Shown piece by piece: positions 33,205 to 43,061 of a stretch of 53,563 nt of DNA. Below the pieces are notes generated by a model. The model made no database searches. It saw nothing but the letters and a program-made list of their open reading frames with translations, and was not told the DNA's origin. Numbering within the stretch: the first letter of the stretch is position 1; each line of letters opens with the position of its first letter. A program made the position numbers and the translations under genes. Source of the DNA: Sphingobacteriales bacterium (GTDB lineage Bacteria; Bacteroidota; Bacteroidia; Chitinophagales; Chitinophagaceae). Location: NCBI GenBank assembly GCA_027491165.1, contig JAIXWS010000088.1:1-53563 (forward strand). The letters run 5' to 3'.

Positions 33205-34476
33205 CTAAAACTCAAATCCTATATCCCTGCGATAATTCTTTCCATCAAACTGAACCCGTTCAGCATTTTGATAACTCATACTTAACGCAGTTTTTAAATC
33301 ATCTGCTAATGAAGTAATGGCGATCACTCGCCCACCAGATGTTTCAATTTGTCCGTTATTGCTTTTGCTTCCTGCGTGAAATAAAAGGGAGTCCTGCACT
33401 TTATCCAAACCGCTAATCACTTTGCCTTTTGGATATTCGCCCGGATAACCAGCACTAACCAACATCACTGTGGCTGCAGCTTTTGGGCTATGTAGTATGC
33501 TTACCTCGTTTAATTTTTGTTCATTCATTTTCAGCACCAATTCTACTAAGTCGTTTTCTAATCGAGGCATCACTACTTCAGTTTCAGGGTCGCCCATGCG
33601 GCAATTGTACTCAATGACGTATGGATCGCCTTGTACATTGATCAGCCCAAAAAATATAAAGCCATTGTAAATGATATTTTCACTGCGCAGGCCATTGATG
33701 GTGGGTTCTACAATGCGTTCTATTACTTTCTGCATAAATTCAGCTTGAGCAAATGGAACGGGGGAAATAGCACCCATTCCACCAGTGTTTGGGCCTGTAT
33801 CACCCTCTCCTACCCGCTTATAGTCTTTGGCCTCTGGTAACAACACATAATGTTTACCATCGGTAAAAGCGAATACAGACAACTCTATTCCAGTCAAAAA
33901 CTGTTCTACCACTACCGTTTTACTTGCATCACCAAATTGTGCATTCCGAATCATTTCGGTAAATACCTCTTTGGCTTCTGCAACATCAGAGGTAATCACA
34001 ACGCCTTTACCCGCAGCCAATCCATCTGCTTTGAGCACAATGGGGCTGCTGTGGTTTTCAAGATATTGTAATCCTTCTTCAAAATTTGATTCATCAAACT
34101 CGGCATAAGCTGCTGTAGGAATATTATGCCGCGCCATTAGTTTTTTAGAAAATGCTTTGCTGCCTTCCAATTGAGCTCCTTCTTTGCTTGGACCTGGGAT
34201 GATGATATGCTGGAGCAATGCATCTTTTTTAAAAAAATCATATACGCCATTGACTAGAGGCTCTTCAGATCCTGGAAAAAGAATATCAATTTTTTCGGCC
34301 AGGCAAAAAGTTTTAAGTGCTTCAAAATCGTTGATACCTATTGCCACATTAGTTCCATAGGCTGCGGTACCCGCATTGCCTGTGGCTATAAATAGTTTTT
34401 TGCATAGAGGGCTTTGGCTTAGTTTCCAACTAAGGGCACACTCCCTACCACCCGAACCTAAAAGAAGTATATTCAT
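33205..34476 (-). CDS. purD: Phosphoribosylamine-glycine ligase
   Basis: A 423-residue ATP-grasp enzyme of purine synthesis that joins glycine to phosphoribosylamine. Visible marks are the N-terminal LLLGSGGRECALSWKL, ATP-grasp lysines in PIVLKADGLAAGKGVVI, the signature RMGDPETEVVMPRL and the final loop YPKGKVISGL. Length is that of the family. The start at 34476 is fixed by the first-strand motif. No other pur genes are adjacent. Confidence 0.97.
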   Translation of the reverse strand: MNILLLGSGGRECALSWKLSQSPLCKKLFIATGNAGTAAYGTNVAIGINDFEALKTFCLAEKIDILFPGSEEPLVNGVYDFFKKDALLQHIIIPGPSKEGAQLEGSKAFSKKLMARHNIPTAAYAEFDESNFEEGLQYLENHSSPIVLKADGLAAGKGVVITSDVAEAKEVFTEMIRNAQFGDASKTVVVEQFLTGIELSVFAFTDGKHYVLLPEAKDYKRVGEGDTGPNTGGMGAISPVPFAQAEFMQKVIERIVEPTINGLRSENIIYNGFIFFGLINVQGDPYVIEYNCRMGDPETEVVMPRLENDLVELVLKMNEQKLNEVSILHSPKAAATVMLVSAGYPGEYPKGKVISGLDKVQDSLLFHAGSKSNNGQIETSGGRVIAITSLADDLKTALSMSYQNAERVQFDGKNYRRDIGFEF

Positions 34477-34591
34477 CTTATTGTAGCATTAAGGCTGCAA
34501 AGTAACTAAAAAATCCCCCTTTTTGGTTTGCATTTTTACAGTATCTTGGCAACTTGAAACAACTCATTTATTCACTTTTTTAAATTTAATT

Positions 34592-36127
34592 ATGACAGAA
34601 ACGACGACTCCTAAACAAGGGCATCCAAAAGGATTATACTTCTTGTTTTTTACTGAAATGTGGGAACGATTTAGTTATTATGGAATGAGGGCCATCTTCA
34701 TCTTGTTTATGACTAAAATACTGTTAATGAATGATGCCAGTGCATCCGAGATTTATGGTAGTTACACAGGTTTGGTGTATTTAACACCATTATTAGGTGG
34801 TTATTTATGTGATAAGTTTCTGGGAAATAGAAGAAGTATTGTTATAGGTGGATTATTGATGGCCTTGGGGCAATTTTTCATGTTTTTGAGTGCCAGCGTG
34901 GGTGCTGATGGCGGAACCACAATCATGTGGCTAGGCTTAACGGCCATTATTATTGGTAATGGATTTTTCAAACCCAACATCTCTACCATGGTTGGTCAAT
35001 TATATCCTGCAGGTGATAGAAGAATTGACAGCGCCTTTACGATTTTTTATATGGGTATTAATTTGGGAGCATTCTTTTCGCCCTTAGTGTGCGGATCAAT
35101 GGATTTCAAATGGGGTTTCCTTGCAGCTTGTATCGGTATGCTATTGGGTTTATTAGCTTTCATTTGGGGTCAGAAAAAATACCTCATCTCAGAAGAAGGA
35201 AAACATATTGGTTTGCCTGTGAAGAAATTAGATCTGAAAGCGATTTTATCCATTATTGGTTCTATAGGTATTATCTTTTTCATGCTCAATTTTAAGCAAA
35301 TGTTTAAAAGCGACATAGACATCATTAGCTATTTTATCTATGGTGCCATGATATTGATGCCTATTATTATCCTGAGTGATAAAAGCCTAAAGGCTTTTGA
35401 AACTAAGCGAATCATCGTGATTTTTATATTGGCTTTCTTCGTTATTTTCTTTTGGGGTGCCTTTGAGCAAGCCGGTGCATCATTGACCTTGTTTGCAGAC
35501 CGTCAAACCGACCGTAATCTTTTTGGATGGGAAATGCCTGCTTCTTATTTTCAATCGGTAAATCCTTTATCTGTAATCATATTAGCCCCTATTGTTTCTT
35601 TGATTTGGGGCTTTCTATACCAAAGAAAACTAGAACCCTCTTCTCCTTATAAAATGGCTATTGGTTTGGCTTTGGTGGCTTTAGGTTATTTGGTCATTGC
35701 CATTGCTGTAAAAGGTTTGGGTATCGGAGATAAAGTAAGCATGTGGTGGTTATTTGGACTTTATGTTATTCACTCTTTAGGTGAATTGTGTTTATCTCCA
35801 ATTGGGCTTTCAATGGTTTCAAAACTAGCTCCGTTGCGACTATCCTCTTTGATGATGGGAACTTGGTTTTTGGCAAATGCTGCAGCCAATAAATTTGCAG
35901 GAACCTTAAGTGCATTGATTCCACCAAGTGGCGAAGGTATCGATCCAAATGCACCAGTGGTTTACCCTTCCTTTATGGGTTTTGCCATTACCAACTTATA
36001 CGAATTCTTTATGTTGTTTATTGTAATGACAGGCGTTGCAGCCGGTATTTTATTCGTACTGAGCTCTTGGCTTCAAAAAATGATGGACGAAAAACATGTG
36101 GAACAGATTCCAGAATTAGACAAATAA
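34592..36127 (+). CDS. POT-family proton-coupled oligopeptide transporter
   Basis: A 511-residue major facilitator protein with about 12-14 helices that imports di- and tripeptides with protons. From the ATG at 34592 the ExxER motif of helix 1 is at residues 22-26 (TEMWERFSYYGMR). The POT signature FYMGINLGAFFSPLVCG follows. FEQAGASLTLFADRQTDRN carries the second substrate-site region. The frame extends to 34523, but that leader has no family likeness. A terminator follows at once. Confidence 0.93.
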   Translation: MTETTTPKQGHPKGLYFLFFTEMWERFSYYGMRAIFILFMTKILLMNDASASEIYGSYTGLVYLTPLLGGYLCDKFLGNRRSIVIGGLLMALGQFFMFLSASVGADGGTTIMWLGLTAIIIGNGFFKPNISTMVGQLYPAGDRRIDSAFTIFYMGINLGAFFSPLVCGSMDFKWGFLAACIGMLLGLLAFIWGQKKYLISEEGKHIGLPVKKLDLKAILSIIGSIGIIFFMLNFKQMFKSDIDIISYFIYGAMILMPIIILSDKSLKAFETKRIIVIFILAFFVIFFWGAFEQAGASLTLFADRQTDRNLFGWEMPASYFQSVNPLSVIILAPIVSLIWGFLYQRKLEPSSPYKMAIGLALVALGYLVIAIAVKGLGIGDKVSMWWLFGLYVIHSLGELCLSPIGLSMVSKLAPLRLSSLMMGTWFLANAAANKFAGTLSALIPPSGEGIDPNAPVVYPSFMGFAITNLYEFFMLFIVMTGVAAGILFVLSSWLQKMMDEKHVEQIPELDK

Positions 36128-36147
36128 TCCCTTTTTCAACTTGTATT

Positions 36148-36179
36148 AAAAAAGCACCACATTATTGTGGTGCTTTTTT
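36148..36179. terminator. Bidirectional terminator between the POT gene and a convergent lipoprotein gene
   Basis: A 14-base perfect inverted repeat with core GCACCACA (36154-36161) and TGTGGTGC (36166-36173), flanked by six A and six T, 4-base loop. It serves the transporter (stop 36127) and the minus-strand lipoprotein gene (stop 36212). Confidence 0.92.
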
Positions 36180-36211
36180 AGTTTGTACGCTATATAAATC
36201 TAATCATTTTA

Positions 36212-36628
36212 CTACTCTACAATTATTTCAGTGTCACCACTAACTTTCGATATATGGCAGCAATCGGCAGTGACTACATATTTTACTATTTTGACAACAG
36301 CGCCTGCTTTATAAATTTTAAAATCCAATGTGGTGTGTACATTTTTTGTTAGGTCTTTCATATTATTATCGTCAATGACAACATAACTAGAATCGGGCAA
36401 AAAACTTGGTGAGCTTTGACTGAAGATCATTTTTCCCGTTGGGGTATAGGTTTCCACTTTGTCGGCCTTGTAAAAATTTCCTGCCTTATCTTTAATAGTA
36501 ACCGTCAGCATTCGGAATTCCATAGTACACAGTACAAGGGCACAGTTACCCTTTGTTGTTTCTTTTTTGCATTGAACCAATGACAAGATTGAAACTACAA
36601 AAAGGCTTTTGAAGAGTATATTGCTCAT
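36212..36628 (-). CDS. Small lipoprotein of unknown function
   Basis: A 138-residue exported protein with a lipoprotein signal (LSLVQ before Cys20), followed by KK. The mature part is short, beta-rich and holds four more cysteines (two near residues 28-34, and a CC pair near 124), which may form disulfides. I recognise no domain. It lies 46 bases downstream of tamL on the same strand, so it may share its message. Confidence 0.6.
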   Translation of the reverse strand: MSNILFKSLFVVSILSLVQCKKETTKGNCALVLCTMEFRMLTVTIKDKAGNFYKADKVETYTPTGKMIFSQSSPSFLPDSSYVVIDDNNMKDLTKNVHTTLDFKIYKAGAVVKIVKYVVTADCCHISKVSGDTEIIVE

Positions 36629-36674
36629 GGTAAAATATTTTGATAAAATTAAACGTTTTTGCTTTAAAGAAATA

Positions 36675-39080
36675 TTAAAAAGGCATACCGATTGCTAAAT
36701 GCACGATTACATTATTGCTTCTCCAGGTCTTATTACTCAGGTCTACCTGCTGGATTTGCCAGCCATTATTTACAGGATTGTAAGGGTTTTTAATGGGAAA
36801 AGCAGCATCTAAACGAACAGTAAAAAATCCGGCTACAATTACACGCAAACCGGCACCAGTACTCACTGCAATGTCGTGACCCAAACGGCTAATATCAAAA
36901 TGCCCAGTAGGGAAATCACTCGATTTTTTGGCTAGCCATGTATTGCCTGCGTCAGCAAATAAAGCGCCATTAAGGTTGAGGGTACCCGAAAATAATTGAA
37001 TCATATCGAAACGATATTCGGTACTCAATTCTAATTTTATGTCACCAGTAATATCAATATTATTTGCACCACTTTTGACATTCTTAGGTCCTAAAGTACG
37101 AGGCCTCCAACCTCTTATACTAAAGGGCCCACCCACAAAATATTGTTTGATATAGGGCAAGGTTTTAGAATCACCATAAGGGCTACCGACGCCTGCCAAA
37201 AAGCGAATTGCCATCAATGAATGTCGTGCATTAAAATAACGTCTAGCATCCAAATCAAACTTAAAATATTGGTCAAAGATAAAATCCTGCCTTGGACCAA
37301 AATTTTTTTGAATCGAATTGAGCCCTGCCATGATTAGGCCCGCTTCCTCCAATCCGATACGGAGATAATTAAAATTTTTATTTTGTTTTTTCTCTTGATC
37401 AGAAAAGGTGAAAGAAATATTTTCTCCTTGAATAAATGTTCTTCGATAGGTATTTCGGAGTACCTCACTAGAATCCAGGCGCAGCTGAAATGCAGGGCTA
37501 ATTTGTCGCAATAAAATATTGGCAAATACGGGTGAAAAATCCCAAGTTTGGGTTTTGGTTCTGCGCCAATTGTAGGCAAAGGAAGAGGAGATATTGGTGA
37601 GCCTAAATAAGTCAATCCTATTCAAAACATTAACCCCTAATAACAACTGTGTTCGAGGAAGATTGCGTTTATCAATCCATTTGGGTTTAAAAGGTGATAA
37701 GAATTTGGGAAATAAAAGGGATGAATTCAAAGAGAAATTGGTGCTTTGTAAAAACAAATGCTCTATAAAATTATTACCAACACTATCATTACTCCCCATT
37801 TCCACCCCACCGGTTGCCGAAAGCGAAAAAAGATTGGCTCCTTTAAAAAAGTTTTTATCCCTGTAAACGGCTCCGATTGAATTTCCTAGTATATAGGTTT
37901 GTGCGTTAGCAATTTCTAGAGAGCCTGTTGCGTCTAATCTTTTGGAGGGACTTAATGCTATGTAACAATCCAGCAGATGCTCCCCCTTGACACTGGTATC
38001 TATTACAAAATAGACATTAACCATCTGAAAAATCCCCAATTCATTTAACTTAGTAATGGTAAACTCGTGGTTACTTCGGGAATAGGATTCACCAGGTCGC
38101 AAAAATATTTGTTTGCTTAATACAGCCTCTTTGATAAAATATTTATGATAGCGAAACTGAATGCCATCATAATCCTTGATGATCATTGAGGAATCAAAAG
38201 AAACCGAACGATCAATAAAATCGGGTAAAACTACCATTTTACCAATCTTATACTTCAGGTAAGATTGATTGTCAAAAGTATCACTGATTATGACCTTTAT
38301 ATCGACGGATAATTTCTTTTGTTTCTTCTGTAGGGTAATAAAATTAATGGCACTTTCAAATAAACCATCAGCATCACGCAAAGATTCTTTATTGACCGTA
38401 TCCAATTCAAAACTTACATTCTCTTGGCTAAATTTAAAATACCCATTGTTCTGCATCAAGTTGATAATGCGACTGCGCTCCTCATCAATTAAAGGCTTAG
38501 TATAGGGTACTTCTTTTTGCAATAAGGTGTATTTCATACCTGCCTTAATGATATTTCCAACAGTACTATCATCGGCATCTACAGAAACCCTGTCAATTAA
38601 ATAATTGACACCAGTAACAATTTTATATTGGGCATAAGCTCTTTTATCAGTATAGCGAACAGTATCGGTTACCCTAGCCTTAAAATAACCTTGGTTGATT
38701 AAAAAATACTGCATATTAGCAACGCTGCGTTTTTGCAAAAGACTATCGTATAATACTGGACGCTCTATTGAGTTGGGAATTTCGCTTTGTTGATTTCTAA
38801 TGTACTTTTCTGAACGCCAATTGTATTTCCATAATTTCAAAGGAAACCAACCACTCCAATAAGTATTTGTTTTTTGAATCACCAATACATTAAGCTGATC
38901 CTCTAAAACACCCTTATTGGTAATCGTTCTATCCGACTTAATTTTTAAGGAGTTTTTACGCAACAAATGCGCGCCATTGGGCACGTGTTTGGTGGTGTTA
39001 CAACTCTGTAGCCAAATAGCTAGAGTGCAACAGCAACATAGCAATAAAACTTTGAGATTTAGCGCTCTCTTTTCAATCAT
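36675..39080 (-). CDS. tamL: TamL-type BamA-superfamily outer membrane lipoprotein
   Basis: An 801-residue Omp85-family protein from the ATG at 39080; the frame also reaches 39098. It differs from BamA by a lipoprotein signal with Cys27 (LQS before it), the hallmark of Bacteroidota TamL. The mature start NTTKHVPNGAHLLRKN is typical. POTRA-like repeats fill about residues 30-390. A C-terminal beta barrel carries the loop motif SIRGWRPR near residue 655 and ends HLAIGMPF. TamL with TamB is thought to assemble outer membrane or surface components. A tamB gene is not adjacent; the divergent gene is an RNA methyltransferase, a pairing I have seen often in this phylum. Confidence 0.85.
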   Translation of the reverse strand: MIEKRALNLKVLLLCCCCTLAIWLQSCNTTKHVPNGAHLLRKNSLKIKSDRTITNKGVLEDQLNVLVIQKTNTYWSGWFPLKLWKYNWRSEKYIRNQQSEIPNSIERPVLYDSLLQKRSVANMQYFLINQGYFKARVTDTVRYTDKRAYAQYKIVTGVNYLIDRVSVDADDSTVGNIIKAGMKYTLLQKEVPYTKPLIDEERSRIINLMQNNGYFKFSQENVSFELDTVNKESLRDADGLFESAINFITLQKKQKKLSVDIKVIISDTFDNQSYLKYKIGKMVVLPDFIDRSVSFDSSMIIKDYDGIQFRYHKYFIKEAVLSKQIFLRPGESYSRSNHEFTITKLNELGIFQMVNVYFVIDTSVKGEHLLDCYIALSPSKRLDATGSLEIANAQTYILGNSIGAVYRDKNFFKGANLFSLSATGGVEMGSNDSVGNNFIEHLFLQSTNFSLNSSLLFPKFLSPFKPKWIDKRNLPRTQLLLGVNVLNRIDLFRLTNISSSFAYNWRRTKTQTWDFSPVFANILLRQISPAFQLRLDSSEVLRNTYRRTFIQGENISFTFSDQEKKQNKNFNYLRIGLEEAGLIMAGLNSIQKNFGPRQDFIFDQYFKFDLDARRYFNARHSLMAIRFLAGVGSPYGDSKTLPYIKQYFVGGPFSIRGWRPRTLGPKNVKSGANNIDITGDIKLELSTEYRFDMIQLFSGTLNLNGALFADAGNTWLAKKSSDFPTGHFDISRLGHDIAVSTGAGLRVIVAGFFTVRLDAAFPIKNPYNPVNNGWQIQQVDLSNKTWRSNNVIVHLAIGMPF

Positions 39081-39083
39081 TGT

Positions 39084-39111
39084 TTTGTATGTCGGCAATT
39101 AATTAGATTTG
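39084..39111 (+). promoter_or_regulatory. Candidate promoter giving a leaderless methyltransferase message
   Basis: TTTG at 39084-39087, 16 bases, then a perfect TAGATTTG at 39104-39111. Transcription would begin about 7 bases later, at or next to the A of the ATG at 39118. Confidence 0.4.
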
Positions 39112-39117
39112 CAAAAT

Positions 39118-39858
39118 ATGCTCTCCAAAACGCAAAGTAAATACATTCGCTCGTTAGCACTGCAAAAATTTCGAAAAGAATACGAAAGCTTTCTTGCTGA
39201 GGGCGAAAAAATTGTAGCTGAATGGCTTTTGTCTGCACATAAAATAGAGATGATTGTTGGAGTGGACGAATGGATACAATCTAATCAAGTGCTTATTAAC
39301 AAGCACCCAGAAGCACTTTTAATTGGTGTTACTGAAAAAGAATTACAACAAATTTCTAGCCTACAAACAGCAAACAAAACCCTGATTGTTGTCAAAGATC
39401 AGGCCCCAAATACTATACATCATGTTCGGGATTGGTGTATTGCCTTAGATGGCATCCGAGATCCCGGGAATATGGGCACTATTTTGCGCATTGCCGATTG
39501 GTATGGTATTCAACATGTTGTATGCGCGCCAGACTGCGTGGATGCTTATAGTCCGAAAGTGGTGCAAGCAGCTATGGGAGCTCATTTACGGATTTCTATT
39601 TATGAGTCTGACATAGCAACATTTATCGCAAGTAGTCCCTTACCAACTATTGCTGCCACGCTAGGAGGTACTAATGTATATGATATGCCCAAATTGGATA
39701 AAGGCATTATTATTATTGGCAATGAGGCGAAAGGGATTCAGGGCAGCATTATTGAAAAAGCCAGTTACAATGTAACCATACCGCGTATTGGTGGTGCAGA
39801 ATCCTTAAACGCAGGTGTTTCGACGGGTATTTTATGCGCCTTGCTGGTTGGAAGATAA
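39118..39858 (+). CDS. TrmH/SpoU-family RNA 2'-O-methyltransferase
   Basis: A 246-residue SPOUT methyltransferase from the ATG at 39118 (an in-frame TTG lies at 39109 within the promoter box). The N-terminal substrate-binding domain covers about residues 1-90. The three SPOUT motifs follow: DGIRDPGNMGTILRIADWYG, IIIGNEAKGI and IPRIGGAESLNAGVSTGI, which form the trefoil knot that binds S-adenosylmethionine. It methylates ribose in rRNA or tRNA; the exact target cannot be told. It is divergent from tamL, with 37 bases between the starts. Confidence 0.92.
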   Translation: MLSKTQSKYIRSLALQKFRKEYESFLAEGEKIVAEWLLSAHKIEMIVGVDEWIQSNQVLINKHPEALLIGVTEKELQQISSLQTANKTLIVVKDQAPNTIHHVRDWCIALDGIRDPGNMGTILRIADWYGIQHVVCAPDCVDAYSPKVVQAAMGAHLRISIYESDIATFIASSPLPTIAATLGGTNVYDMPKLDKGIIIIGNEAKGIQGSIIEKASYNVTIPRIGGAESLNAGVSTGILCALLVGR

Positions 39859-39945
39859 TTATTTTATAGAATACTTTTAATCGGCACATCAACTATTTGG
39901 TCATCGTAAAAACTAAAATTCCAATTCCAATAAATAATCTAAATA

Positions 39946-41052
39946 ATGAACATGAAAAATTTAGGACTAATTCTATTACTCTTCGTTAGTATCAGTCACA
40001 GTTCTTGGGCGCAGCTAGGACATAGTGATATTCAGTTTAAATTACGCAATGACAAATTACTGACCGTAGTGATGGACGGAAGACATTACAAGCGATATGG
40101 TCGAAGCATCGCCTTTATAGATGTACCTAGTGGCATACATGAAATAAAGGTTTATCGATTTTACCCCAATGACGATAATCCTTATGGTGTTCATAATAGA
40201 GCTAGGGCTGTATTGATTTATAAAGGAAAAATGCGGGTAGATGCCTATACCACCTATTTCTGTACTATAGACCCACAATATAGGACTATGAGCATCCGCG
40301 AAAGCAAAGAGGCTTTGTATAGTAAGGATAAAAGCCAAATAATAGAAGAAAAACCGGACTTTGAAGAAGATGCTGAAGACAACTGGAAGAACCGAGATAC
40401 GGATCAATTGGAAGAGCAAAATAGGCCCTTTGAAAGCATAGACAACAATGTGCTGACCAATGAGCAGTTATACACCTTAAAGTCATCCGTTGAAAAGCGC
40501 ATGAGTAGTGGCGACAAAGTGAATTTGATTCAAAGTTTTTTAGAAACCAAAAAGGTACAAACAGAGCAAGTAAAAACTATATTGACTTGGTTAAGCTTTG
40601 ATAACAGCAAATTGCAAGTGGCTAAATTCTGTTATCCCCGAACAACAGACCCAAGCAATTATTTACAATTGAGTAGTTATTTGAGTTTACAGCATTCAAA
40701 AAGCGAATTAGAAAAATTGATGTCTGATGCATCAACAAAAACAGATGAAGATGTTAAACCAAACAACAAGAACTTAAATAATGAACAAATTAATCAACTA
40801 GCCAGCGCAGTGATTGAAAAGATCACAGACACTGATAGAATGAAATTGATGCAACAAAGCCTTATGGATCATACAGTTCAAACAACGCAATTAAGTGAAA
40901 TGTTGGATTGGCTAACCTTTGAAGGATCAAAACTAGAATTTGTACAATGGGCGTATTCTAGAACGTCAGATCGCAGCAATTTTGAACAATTAAAGAACAA
41001 ATTCAGCTTTTTAAGTTCTAAAAAAGCTATTGATGATTTGATGAAGAAGTAA
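39946..41052 (+). CDS. Exported protein with two DUF4476 domains
   Basis: A 368-residue protein with a signal peptide (cleavage after SWAQ). Residues about 30-120 are beta-rich (a PEGA-like segment). Two tandem DUF4476 helical domains follow at about 170-260 and 277-367; both open LNNEQ/LTNEQ and share a WLxFxxSKL core and a TDPSNY/SDRSNF turn. The function of DUF4476 is unknown to me. The start could be 39946 or 39952. A terminator follows at 41079. Nothing in the neighbourhood suggests a pathway. Confidence 0.8.
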   Translation: MNMKNLGLILLLFVSISHSSWAQLGHSDIQFKLRNDKLLTVVMDGRHYKRYGRSIAFIDVPSGIHEIKVYRFYPNDDNPYGVHNRARAVLIYKGKMRVDAYTTYFCTIDPQYRTMSIRESKEALYSKDKSQIIEEKPDFEEDAEDNWKNRDTDQLEEQNRPFESIDNNVLTNEQLYTLKSSVEKRMSSGDKVNLIQSFLETKKVQTEQVKTILTWLSFDNSKLQVAKFCYPRTTDPSNYLQLSSYLSLQHSKSELEKLMSDASTKTDEDVKPNNKNLNNEQINQLASAVIEKITDTDRMKLMQQSLMDHTVQTTQLSEMLDWLTFEGSKLEFVQWAYSRTSDRSNFEQLKNKFSFLSSKKAIDDLMKK

Positions 41053-41078
41053 ATTAAAAATTTCGGCCCCTTATAATG

Positions 41079-41109
41079 ATAGCCTGCGAATAAGTGCAGG
41101 CTATTTTTA
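41079..41109 (+). terminator. Terminator after the DUF4476 gene
   Basis: Perfect stem ATAGCCTGC (41079-41087) and GCAGGCTAT (41096-41104), 8-base loop, followed by TTTT. It lies 26 bases after the stop. Confidence 0.75.
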
Positions 41110-41185
41110 TAGCCTATTTTAATTGACAAACAAACAGTTACCTACAATCTCTTTAAGCAATGGTTAAATTGAAAATATGGTGCAT

Positions 41186-41213
41186 AAAAAAAAAGCATCC
41201 CAAAAGGGATGCT
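41186..41213 (-). terminator. Terminator of rpsA
   Basis: Perfect stem AGCATCCC (41194-41201) and GGGATGCT (41206-41213), AAAA loop. On the minus strand it runs into a nine-base T run (A run at 41186-41194). It begins about 31 bases after the rpsA stop. Confidence 0.9.
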
Positions 41214-41244
41214 CTTTTTTTATAGATACAAAATTGGAGAAAGA

Positions 41245-43053
41245 TTATTTATCTTCTTCGTCTTGTTTCATTTTGTCTTTCAAAGCAGCCAAGGCGCCGA
41301 TATCACCCAAAGTTGATTTCTCTACTTTAGCTTGGATGTTTTTAACGGCAGATTTGGTTTTATCAGAATCGGCTTTTGCTTCCTTCTTTACTGCTTCTTT
41401 TTCTTCGATTTTACCTTGCTCCCATACTTTGGTATGAGAAACCATGATGCGTTTGTCGTTACGATCAAATTCGATAATTACGAATTGAATCGTTTCGTCT
41501 GCGCTCACCATTGATTCGTCTTCTTTGCGGAGGTGACGGATAGGGGCATAACCTTCAAGACCATACTGTAGCTGTACTGTAGCTCCTTTATCGTCTTTCT
41601 TGGTTACTGTACCTTCATGTACCGAACCGATTGGGAAAACGGTTTCAAATGTATTCCAAGGATCATCTTCAACTTGTTTGTGGCCCAAAGAAAGTTTACG
41701 GTTTTCTTTGTCGATACCCATAATAATCACTTCGATTTCTTCACCAACTTTAGTGAATTCGCTTGGGTGATTAAAACGTTTGATCCAGCTAAGGTCGCTG
41801 ATGTGAATCATACCACCAATACCTGTTTCAAGCTCAACAAACACACCATAAGGAGTCAAGTTTTTCACTGTTCCTTTGTGGCGGCTATCGATTGGATATT
41901 TGTTTTCGATTGTTTCCCAAGGATCTTCTGTCAATTGTTTGATAGAAAGACTCATTTTGCGCTCTGATTTATCAAGCGTCACTACTGAAGCTTGGTATTC
42001 GTCGCCCATTTTGAAGAATTCTTTTGCATTGATAGGCTGAGACGACCATGTAATTTCTGATACGTGCACCAAACCTTCAACACCTGGCATAATCTCAAGG
42101 AATGCGCCATAATCTTCGATATTGACTACTTTACCCGCTACAGAGCTACCTTCAACGATTTCGTCAGAAAGGTTATCCCATGGGTGAGGAGTTAATTGTT
42201 TTAAGCCAAGGCTGATACGCTTTTTCTCATCATCAAAGTCTAGAACAACTACGTTCAATTTCTGACCGTTGCTCAATACTTCTGTTGGATGAGTAATACG
42301 TCCCCAGCTGATGTCAGTGATGTATAGTAAACCATCAACGCCACCAAGGTCGATAAATGCACCGAAGTCGGTTACATTTTTCACGGTACCTTCAAGGATT
42401 TGTCCTTTTTCAAGTTGGCCAATGATAACGCTACGTTGTGCTTCCATATCGCTTTCGATAAGTGCTTTGTGCGATACCACAGCATTACGGATTTGTTCGT
42501 TGATTTTCACCACTTTGAAATCCATTGTTTTACCCACATACTGGTCGTAATCCGTAACTGGTTTTACGTCAATTTGTGAACCGGGCAAGAATGTTTCCAA
42601 ACCATGAACGTCTACAATCAAGCCACCTTTTGTTTTTGAGGTAATGTTACCCGTAACAATTTCGCCTGTTTTGTAGAATTCTACGATTTGCATCCAGCTG
42701 CGCGCAGCTCTTGCCATTTTGCGGCTAAGGTGAAGATGACCATTACGATCTTCTTTCTCTACCACCATTACTTCGATTTCGTCACCGATTTTCACGTCTA
42801 AATCACGGAATTCGTTTAAAGAAATCATACCATCAGATTTAAATCCGATGTTCACGATAACATCTGTGTTGGTTTTACCCACCACGATACCATTCATCAC
42901 CGCAGACTCGTCTATCGGTGTAAATGTGTTGTCGTACACCTCAGCGTATTTTACGCGATCCTCTTTCGAGTAAGATGCAACATTGCGTTTGTCAACGCTC
43001 CAATCGAAATCATCATGAGCCGACTGTACTTGTGGAATTGTGTTTTCTTCCAA
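41245..43053 (-). CDS. rpsA: 30S ribosomal protein S1
   Basis: A 602-residue protein made of six consecutive S1 (OB-fold) RNA-binding domains over about residues 45-550; repeats such as EGTVKNVTDFGAFIDLGGVDGLLYITDISW are plain. A Lys/Glu-rich tail (about 555-602) follows. S1 binds mRNA at the ribosome and is especially important where Shine-Dalgarno pairing is not used. The start is a TTG at 43053, supported by the family opening (MEENTIPQ, then DDFDWSVDKRNVASYSKEDR) and by a strong Shine-Dalgarno at 43062-43069. TACCTTCG on the minus strand (43090-43097) is a variant -7 box that would give a leader of about 30 bases. Confidence 0.97.
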   Translation of the reverse strand: MEENTIPQVQSAHDDFDWSVDKRNVASYSKEDRVKYAEVYDNTFTPIDESAVMNGIVVGKTNTDVIVNIGFKSDGMISLNEFRDLDVKIGDEIEVMVVEKEDRNGHLHLSRKMARAARSWMQIVEFYKTGEIVTGNITSKTKGGLIVDVHGLETFLPGSQIDVKPVTDYDQYVGKTMDFKVVKINEQIRNAVVSHKALIESDMEAQRSVIIGQLEKGQILEGTVKNVTDFGAFIDLGGVDGLLYITDISWGRITHPTEVLSNGQKLNVVVLDFDDEKKRISLGLKQLTPHPWDNLSDEIVEGSSVAGKVVNIEDYGAFLEIMPGVEGLVHVSEITWSSQPINAKEFFKMGDEYQASVVTLDKSERKMSLSIKQLTEDPWETIENKYPIDSRHKGTVKNLTPYGVFVELETGIGGMIHISDLSWIKRFNHPSEFTKVGEEIEVIIMGIDKENRKLSLGHKQVEDDPWNTFETVFPIGSVHEGTVTKKDDKGATVQLQYGLEGYAPIRHLRKEDESMVSADETIQFVIIEFDRNDKRIMVSHTKVWEQGKIEEKEAVKKEAKADSDKTKSAVKNIQAKVEKSTLGDIGALAALKDKMKQDEEDK

Positions 43054-43061
43054 TTTTTGTT

